From positions 1 to 60,254 of the forward strand of contig NZ_QTPO01000055.1 of NCBI RefSeq assembly GCF_003853645.1: 60,254 nucleotides of DNA, read 5' to 3'. This document shows, piece by piece, positions 54,864 through 60,254 of the stretch. This stretch comes from Burkholderia sp. Bp9143 (GTDB lineage: Bacteria; Pseudomonadota; Gammaproteobacteria; Burkholderiales; Burkholderiaceae). A program made the translations under genes and the position numbers. Below the pieces are notes generated by a model that was given only the letters and a program-made list of their open reading frames with translations, was not told the DNA's origin and made no database searches. Every line of letters begins with the position of its first letter. Within the stretch, counting starts at the first letter, position 1.

Positions 54864-56096
54864 TCACGCTCCCAGTTCCTGGCGCTGACGGCGCAGGTGC
54901 GCGGGCAGCTCCTTGTACACGTCGTCGAACATCGACGCCGGCGACGGAATCCGGTCGTCGGCCAGCGTCCCGAACTTCTCCGCTTCCTTCTGCGCGGTGA
55001 TCACCTCGGCTTCCAGTTCGGCCGTGAGCGCATCGTGCGCGCTGTCCGACCAGATGCCCTTCGCGATCAGGTGCTGCTTGAAGCGGGCGATCGGATCGCC
55101 AAGCGGGAAATGGGCCCAGTCGTCGGCCGGCCGGTATTTGGTCGGATCGTCCGACGTGGAATGCGCGCCCGCGCGGTAGGTGACCCATTCGATCAGCGTC
55201 GGGCCGAGATTGCGGCGCGCGCGTTCGGCCGCCCAGCTCGATGCCGCGTAGATCGCGAGGAAGTCGTTGCCGTCGACGCGCAGCGAAGCGATGCCGCAGC
55301 CGACGCCGCGCCCGGCGAACGTCGTGCCCTCGCCGCCCGCGATCGCCTGGAACGTCGAGATCGCCCACTGGTTGTTGACGACGTTCAGCACGACCGGCGC
55401 GCGATACACGTGCGCGAACGTCAGCGCGGTGTGGAAGTCGGCTTCCGCGGTCGCGCCGTCGCCGATCCACGCGGACGAGATCTTCGTGTCGCCCTTGATC
55501 GCCGACGCCATCGCCCAGCCGACCGCCTGGATGAACTGCGTCGCGAGGTTGCCGGAAATCGAGAAGAAGCCGGCTTCGCGATCCGAGTACATGACCGGGA
55601 GCTGGCGCCCCTTCAGCGGATCGCCTTCGTTCGACATCAACTGGCAGATCATCCGTTCGAGCGGCACGTCGCGCGCGATCAGGATGCTTTGCTGGCGGTA
55701 GGTCGGGAAGCACATGTCGCCGTGACGCAGCGCCATCGCATGCGCGGCGCCGATCGCCTCTTCGCCGAGGCTCACCATGTAGAAGGAGATTTTCTTCTGA
55801 CGCTGCGCGATCATCATGCGCGCGTCGAAGATGCGGGTCTTCAGCATCGCGCGCATCCCGGCGATCAGGCGCGCATCGTCGAGATCCGGTGCCCACGGGC
55901 CGAGTGCCTGGCCGTGGTCGTCGAGCACGCGCACCAGGCTGCGGGCGAGATGGGCGGTGTCCGCCGGGGCAACGTCGATCGGCGGGCGGCGAACGGCACC
56001 GGCCGGCGATAGATGCAGATAGGAAAAATCCGTCTTGCAGCCCGGACGCCCGGTGGGCTCCGGCACATGCAGACGCAATGGCTCTGACAGGCTCAT
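54864..56096 (-). CDS. bkdA1: branched-chain 2-oxoacid dehydrogenase E1 alpha subunit
   Basis: Protein of 410 residues, first gene of the bkd operon. The TPP/Mg motif is WIGDGATAEADFH up to VLNVVNNQWAIST. The phosphorylation-loop counterpart is RAGAHSTSDDPTKYRP. The N-terminal lead, GCKTDFSYLHLSPAGAVRRP, is typical of the bkd and not of the pyruvate type. The 403 bp upstream contain a terminator for the next gene (56408-56445), no gene, and no promoter I can define with confidence; bkd genes are often controlled by Lrp/BkdR, but the regulator is not adjacent. Confidence 0.95.
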   Translation of the reverse strand: MSLSEPLRLHVPEPTGRPGCKTDFSYLHLSPAGAVRRPPIDVAPADTAHLARSLVRVLDDHGQALGPWAPDLDDARLIAGMRAMLKTRIFDARMMIAQRQKKISFYMVSLGEEAIGAAHAMALRHGDMCFPTYRQQSILIARDVPLERMICQLMSNEGDPLKGRQLPVMYSDREAGFFSISGNLATQFIQAVGWAMASAIKGDTKISSAWIGDGATAEADFHTALTFAHVYRAPVVLNVVNNQWAISTFQAIAGGEGTTFAGRGVGCGIASLRVDGNDFLAIYAASSWAAERARRNLGPTLIEWVTYRAGAHSTSDDPTKYRPADDWAHFPLGDPIARFKQHLIAKGIWSDSAHDALTAELEAEVITAQKEAEKFGTLADDRIPSPASMFDDVYKELPAHLRRQRQELGA

Positions 56097-56401
56097 CGTG
56101 TCGTCTCCACGCTCGATTGTGTCTCACGCTGATGGAAACGCGCGGCCGGTTGCCGGCTCACGCGCGGGCTGGCGCACGGATAAGCACGCCAACCTTGGAA
56201 ATTTATGCCTCCTGGCGCGAGACGTCGATGCCCAACCCGCTCGTTCAGGGTGAGCAGATTTGCCATGGCGGGTGACGAGGGGCGATCAGGGCTGTCGGTG
56301 AGGTGAATGCACGTCGCGTGTGCTGCGATGCGTCAACGGCCGGTGCAGCGTGCGTATCGAGGCCGGACGGATCGGTGCGTCCCGGTCATGTCGGAGGAGA
56401 C

Positions 56402-56445
56402 GAAGTAAAAGACCCCGCGAAATCCTGGATCCCGGCGGGGTCTCG
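56402..56445 (-). terminator. intrinsic terminator after the flavin reductase gene
   Basis: Arms GACCCCGC (56411-56418) and GCGGGGTC (56435-56442), with TCTTTTACTTC following on the minus strand, about 60 bp past the stop at 56500. Confidence 0.75.
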
Positions 56446-56499
56446 GTACGGCCGGGCGCCTCAGCGCCCGCTTGCCGGGGCGCCCCGGCGAACGATGCA

Positions 56500-57126
56500 T
56501 CACGCGTCGGGGCGCGCGATGTCGAAGCGGCTGTCGGGCGTGACGTGCACGTAAGCCGACGGGCCACCCGCGCGAAGAATGATGCCCGCGCCGAACGTGT
56601 CGAAGATGCCGTCCTTCAGCAGGTCGTGACGGATATGCACGGCGACGACCTCGCCCAGTACCAGCGTGGCCGGTGTCTCGACGCCGTGGTGATCGCGCAG
56701 GCGGATCACGTCGGTGACCTTGCATTCGAAGTTGACGCCGCTTTCCGCCACGCGCGGCACGTCGACGAGGCGCGACGGAATCGCGGTCAGGCCGCCGAGT
56801 TCGAATTCGTCGACGTCGTACGGCACGGCGGCGCAGGTCTGGTTCATCCGGTCGGCGAGATCGCGCGTCGCGAGGTTCCAGACGAACTCGCCGGTCTCCT
56901 GCACGTTGCGCAGGCTGTCCTTCGCGGCCGTGCTCGAAAACCCGATGATCGGTGGACGGTAGTTGAACGCGTTGAAGAAGCTGTACGGCGCGAGGTTGAG
57001 CGTGCCGTCGCTGCCGCGTGAGGAAATCCAGCCGATCGGGCGCGGGCCGATGATCGCGTTCAGTGGGTCGTGCGGCAGGCCGTGGCCTTGCGACGGTTCG
57101 TAATAGTGATGGGTCGAGTCGGTCAT
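56500..57126 (-). CDS. flavin reductase family protein (FMN-binding split barrel)
   Basis: Protein of 208 residues. FMN-binding segments: AIIGPRPIGWISSRGSDGTL, NLAPYSFFNAFNYRPPIIGF and NVQETGEFVWNLATRDLAD. This is the DIM6/NTAB-like group that supplies reduced flavin to monooxygenases or acts as an independent reductase. No partner oxygenase is nearby. The ATG at 57126 follows the family start; the frame extends further without support. Confidence 0.9.
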   Translation of the reverse strand: MTDSTHHYYEPSQGHGLPHDPLNAIIGPRPIGWISSRGSDGTLNLAPYSFFNAFNYRPPIIGFSSTAAKDSLRNVQETGEFVWNLATRDLADRMNQTCAAVPYDVDEFELGGLTAIPSRLVDVPRVAESGVNFECKVTDVIRLRDHHGVETPATLVLGEVVAVHIRHDLLKDGIFDTFGAGIILRAGGPSAYVHVTPDSRFDIARPDA

Positions 57127-57281
57127 GGCGGGTGGTCTGGCGAGAGGCAAACTGCGTTTGATTCCATCGGCAGAATCATCTGCGATCTGCGTCGATGGTG
57201 GTGACGCCGTCCTGTGCGACGTGCGCGCCAAGTATCACATGGCATCAGGTTCGTCACAGTGAAGCGCACCGCGAACCGCGT

Positions 57282-57306
57282 CGCAGCGCAGCGCAGCGCA
57301 GCGCAG
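57282..57306. repeat. 5-bp tandem repeat, five copies of CGCAG
   Basis: An uninterrupted run CGCAG x5 between the flavin reductase and the relic zone. The surrounding 57127-57573 has no gene I can support. Confidence 0.9.
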
Positions 57307-57325
57307 GCGCAAGCATCCCGCCAAA

Positions 57326-57360
57326 TAAAAAACCCGCGAGCGCAGCGCTTCTCGCGGGTT
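57326..57360 (-). terminator. intrinsic terminator-like hairpin
   Basis: Exact 10-bp arms 57331-57340 and 57351-57360, and TTTTTT on the minus strand just after. The gene it once ended is probably the relic upstream. Confidence 0.7.
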
Positions 57361-57573
57361 TCTCGGACCTTCGCCGAATCGCATTGATGCGATCGATGGC
57401 GGGACCGGAACAAAACAAATCCACAAAACCCACGCCATGCAAGGCCCGACCCAGAATCGACACCGACTCATGCCCCCAAAAATGCCCCCTATCTGCATCT
57501 ACTGTAATTCGAGCAGTTCGCTGGACGCTATCGTACCGCGCAGGACGACAGTGAACGAGGTGCAGCCTTGCCG

Positions 57574-57792
57574 TCACCATCCGGCCCAGACTGCTCCATA
57601 CGAACGCCGTGTGTTCGACACGCTGGCGAACAGCGAATGGCCCACAGCGAAACCGACATGTCGCCCGCTCGTGATCGCAACGTCCTCGTTGCTCGCCAGA
57701 TGGGCGCTGCGCTCCGACGCCAGACTTATGCCCGCCGGACCAGCCAGCACGATGTCGCGCTCCGTCAGTTCCGGGACACATATGCTTGAAAC
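57574..57792 (-). pseudogene. fragment of a VgrG-type (DUF2345) protein
   Basis: About 72 codons read LTERDIVLAGPAGISLASER then SAHLASNEDVAITSGRHVGF then AVGHSLFASVSN, the repeating strand pattern of the DUF2345 region of type VI secretion VgrG spike proteins. It follows in frame directly after a response-regulator fragment and stops at 57574, so it is a chimera of two broken genes, not a working fusion. No start and no gp27/gp5 part are present. Confidence 0.5.
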
Positions 57793-58266
57793 GAACTCCT
57801 TGTGCGTCAGCGTGACGGAACTGCCGTGCACAAAAACGCGCTCCGAACCACGCTCGAATTCGCAATCGCTGAACGCTTCGTTTTCGGCGCCAGGCCCACT
57901 CCGATTCTGGCCGCGCAACAGCATGCGGACGCGCGGGAGCGGCGCCGCCGCACTCAACGATTTGGCGTGACAATCGTCAGCGTCGGTGTCAGGTTTCGAT
58001 GTATCGCTCTTGCTGGTCATGAACATGACAGGAAAACGCTCCGCGAGATTCTGACGGACTCGGCGCTGCACTTCGTCACCCCGCCGAACCGGTGCATGGC
58101 GGTCGAGCACGAGCAGATCGAACGGCTGGCTGCACAACTGTCCGAGGAGTGCCTGTATGTCGTCGAATGTATGACCTCTGTGCCCCGCTGCCTACAACGT
58201 TCGGCACGCAAAGTCAGCTTGCGCCTGAGTCTCCGTCAGGACTGCAATTCTCAGAACGTCCAGCAT
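57793..58266 (-). pseudogene. broken OmpR-type response regulator
   Basis: The start MLDVLRIAVLTETQAQADFA at 58266 runs into an in-frame TAG (58194-58192). It continues in the same frame with AAGHRGHTFDDIQALL, then FDLLVLDRHAP with the phospho-acceptor Asp, RFPVMFMTSKS with the switch Thr, and RVFVHGSSVTLTHKEF of the winged-helix domain. At HKEF the similarity ends and a VgrG-like fragment follows. One nonsense codon and loss of the DNA-binding end make it non-functional. Confidence 0.68.
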
Positions 58267-58419
58267 CGCCCGAACGTATATAAACACAATGCCCTTTAGT
58301 ACCGCACGGTCGGGTGTCGGCTTGCGGGCCGCATACTGGCGATTGTGCGCTGCTCCCACAGGCGGCAATGGATCCGCGCACCCCAAGGGTGCGCGGGCGC
58401 TTTACCACTGACTTCCACC

Positions 58420-59559
58420 TTACAACGTCATCACGTCAATCAACGTTTTGCGGCCTTTGTTGTAGTGGAACATGGAGATGACGCTGTGCCTGAGGTCACC
58501 TTTAGCGTCGAAGGTCGTTATCCCGATTACGCCTTTGTAGTTCGTCGTCGGCATGGCCGCGAGGACTTTCGCGGCGGTGGTTGAATTCGAACGCTTCATT
58601 GCATCGACGATGATATGGACAGCGTCATACGAATACGGTGCGTAGATCTCAATCGGTTGGCCAAAGCGACTCTTGAACTTCTGCTGGAACGCTGCACCTC
58701 CCGGCATCTTCGATAGTGCGACGCCGGCCTCCGAACAGATTACATTGTCCGTCGCTGGGCCTGCCAGCTCCGCGAGCGATTCGGTACAGACGCCATCGCC
58801 TGACAGAATCTTTGCGTGGATGCCAAGTTGGGCGGCTTGCTTGGCGAACGGGCCGCCGGTCGCGTCCTCGCCCCCGTACATGATTACGTCCGGATTTTCG
58901 CCCTTGATCTTTGTCAGGATCGCGCGGAAATCGACTGCCTTATCGCTTGTGGCGTCGTGAGAAAGCACCCTAATGCCAAGTGCCTTCGCACCCTTTTCAA
59001 ACTCGCTCGCTAGTCCCTGTCCGTACGCCGTTGAGTTGTCGACGATTGCAACAGACTTCGCACTAAGTGATTGCGCAGCGTACCTCGCGAGAGAAGGTCC
59101 TTGCTGGGCGTCGGTGCCAACCACACGGAAGGCTGTCTTGAATCCCTGTCCGGTATAGTCAGGATTTGTCGCTCCCGGCGAAATTTGCGTTATCCCGGCG
59201 TCCATGAAAACCTTCGACGCTGGAATGGTTGTACTTGATAGGTCGCTGCCGATGACGGCGACAACGCCGTCGTCGACGAGCTTCTGCGCGACAACGGTTC
59301 CGGTACGCGGGTCGCCCGCGTCGTCTTCCCCGTCGAGAACCAGCTTGATTTTTTGTCCGGCAATGACAAGACCAGCGGCATTTATCTCCTCCACGGCAAG
59401 CAGCGCACCGTTTTGATCGTCCTTGCCAACATGAGCGCTCATCCCAGTCAACGGCGCGAAGTGACCGATCTTGACTGTCTGATCGGCATATACATTCACC
59501 GAAAGAGAGGCGAATAGTGATACGGCGCCTAACGAAATCAGCTTTAATTTCACATTCAT
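58420..59559 (-). CDS. livK: branched-chain amino-acid ABC transporter substrate-binding protein
   Basis: Periplasmic binding protein of the Leu/Ile/Val type, 379 residues. The signal peptide is MNVKLKLISLGAVSLFASLS and ends VNVYA. VKIGHFAPLTGMSAHVGKDD and GALLAVEEINAAG are typical. Second-lobe motifs include AYGQGLASEFEKGAKALGI and YAPYSYDAVHIIVDAMK. GGAG precedes the ATG at 59559. Base composition is clearly lower in GC than the genes to the left, and the gene is flanked by relics on both sides. A hairpin without a T tract (about 58376-58398) follows the stop. Confidence 0.92.
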   Translation of the reverse strand: MNVKLKLISLGAVSLFASLSVNVYADQTVKIGHFAPLTGMSAHVGKDDQNGALLAVEEINAAGLVIAGQKIKLVLDGEDDAGDPRTGTVVAQKLVDDGVVAVIGSDLSSTTIPASKVFMDAGITQISPGATNPDYTGQGFKTAFRVVGTDAQQGPSLARYAAQSLSAKSVAIVDNSTAYGQGLASEFEKGAKALGIRVLSHDATSDKAVDFRAILTKIKGENPDVIMYGGEDATGGPFAKQAAQLGIHAKILSGDGVCTESLAELAGPATDNVICSEAGVALSKMPGGAAFQQKFKSRFGQPIEIYAPYSYDAVHIIVDAMKRSNSTTAAKVLAAMPTTNYKGVIGITTFDAKGDLRHSVISMFHYNKGRKTLIDVMTL

Positions 59560-59699
59560 ACGAGTCTCCATGTCTATAAAAGCAACTACCGTGATTTCGG
59601 ACCGAACGACTTCGCGGTCCTAATTTACAGATTTATAGCCTTGACTTGTTTGGCAGCGAGTTGTCCGCTCGGCGTCGACTGTGCCACCTAGGGCGCTCC

Positions 59700-59940
59700 A
59701 TGCGCCGCTTCGACCAGTTATCGACCTCAGCCTTCGTGCACGGCGAATGCCTCACTAGAATTCCGCGACCCGAAGCCATCTTCCTCGAGCTAAACAGGGA
59801 CCCTCTGCTTGCCGAATACTCCCGGCCGATACTGCCCCGGACGACGCCTTCGTGAATAGCTGCCGGCGGCAATGGCTTAAGCGCCCTCAAGACGCGCACC
59901 TTCTCATCGCACACTTGCCGTCGGCGGACAGCTTCGCCTT
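59700..59940 (-). pseudogene. remnant of glucose-6-phosphate dehydrogenase (zwf)
   Basis: Three pieces in order on the minus strand recall the middle of Zwf. The first, about 59938-59834, reads DEKVRVLRALKPLPPAAIHE then GVVRG. The second, about 59832-59737, is in another frame, reads QYRPGVFGKQRVPV, a TAG, then LEEDGFGSRNSSEAF. The third returns to the first frame with KAEVDNW. In intact Zwf these are adjacent as VRGQY.(G).YLEE.G....ETF.A....DNW. Two frameshifts and a stop mark decay. The rest of 59572-60122 shows no gene I can identify. Confidence 0.72.
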
Positions 59941-60122
59941 CGACATCGGGCCGCGCGGCGAGCGCCGCTATCGCCTTCCTCCAGTCACGCACACGATAAC
60001 GGTCCGTCACGAACAGAAACGGTTCGTCGCTGTAACCGATCGGCATAGAAAGTTTGCGATCCTCAAGAAACTTCCGATTCATGCACGACCCGCCGACGTC
60101 TGGTAGAAGTTCATAAGACGTT

Positions 60123-60254
60123 CTATTCCCCAAGATACGCGGCACGCACCTTCGGATCGTCGAGCATCTGCTTCGCGTCGCCTTCCATCGTGACCGTGCC
60201 CGAGTCCATCACGTAGCCGCGGTCGGCCGCCTGCAGCGCGAGGCGCGCGTTCTG
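60123..60254 (-). CDS. livF: LivF-type ATP-binding protein (C-terminal end)
   Basis: The last 43 codons are inside the window: ALQAADRGYVMDSGTVTMEG then DPKVRAAYLGE and a stop at 60123. This is the usual end of LivF, the ATPase of the branched-chain amino-acid importer. It returns to high GC. It lies upstream of livK on the same strand, with a zwf remnant between. Confidence 0.88.
   Translation of the reverse strand, partial: QNARLALQAADRGYVMDSGTVTMEGDAKQMLDDPKVRAAYLGE

Noticed and set aside
56097..56300. Sigma-54 promoter for the bkd operon
   Set aside because: I looked for GG-N10-GC; the nearest candidates on the minus strand have the wrong spacing.
57574..58137. A functional 187-codon gene
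   Set aside because: It lacks the true start, which lies before an in-frame TAG, and joins two unrelated partial domains.

Overview
The window is chromosomal DNA of a high-GC betaproteobacterium, almost certainly a Burkholderia of the cepacia complex or a close relative. The order ftsH-folP-glmM-pstS, carA-(LysE exporter)-carB-greA, gloB-methyltransferase-rnhA-dnaQ, the complete mdc malonate decarboxylase operon and the DUF4148 and DUF2242 proteins all fit that group. Most of it is ordinary, compact core genome. Assignments come from reading translated sequence and motifs; no database search was run.

Layout. 1-12.9 kb is a mainly minus-strand housekeeping block: pstS (cut by the window edge, preceded by a five-repeat Pho box), glmM, folP, ftsH, rlmE, then yhbY on plus, a DUF4149 membrane protein, greA, and carA/carB with a LysE-type exporter between them. 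13-24.2 kb holds an MFS transporter, the lipoprotein transglycosylase mltD, gloB, and the plus-strand trio methyltransferase-rnhA-dnaQ. A YnfA protein, a ProP-like transporter, a glutathione S-transferase, an intracellular PHA depolymerase and a phosphoribosyltransferase follow. 25-34.5 kb carries a degenerate phospholipase-D-fold protein and the malonate catabolism locus, transcribed on minus as madL-madM-mdcA-C-D-(coupled ORF)-E-G-B-H with a divergent LysR gene. 34.6-44.4 kb is mixed: DUF4148 protein, hydroxyacyl-CoA dehydrogenase relative, two Hsp20 genes, zinc-ribbon protein, TerC, NhaR-like LysR, a Pro/Ala-rich lipoprotein, a PLP dehydratase with divergent LysR, a candidate small RNA and an MFS exporter. 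44.5-50.8 kb shows gene decay (LysR, AraC and hydrolase stubs) around a porin/NCS1 permease pair, an SRAP protein, an NAD(P)-binding protein and three tiny secreted His-rich proteins. 51-56.1 kb is a tight bkd operon for the branched-chain 2-oxoacid dehydrogenase. 56.5-60.25 kb has a flavin reductase, then a relic zone of lower GC with pieces of a response regulator, a VgrG and glucose-6-phosphate dehydrogenase around livK and the end of livF.

How the parts work together. The mdc locus imports malonate (MadLM), builds and loads the phosphoribosyl-dephospho-CoA prosthetic group (MdcB, MdcG, MdcH), transfers malonate onto the acyl carrier (MdcA, MdcC) and decarboxylates it (MdcDE). The bkd operon encodes E1-alpha, E1-beta, E2 and E3 with gaps of a few bases. 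The least explained items are the palindrome-filled ORF coupled at both ends inside the mdc operon, the short two-hairpin transcript unit at 42.9-43.0 kb, the His-rich secreted trio at 50.0-50.8 kb, and the gene-fragment mosaic near 57.5-60.1 kb.
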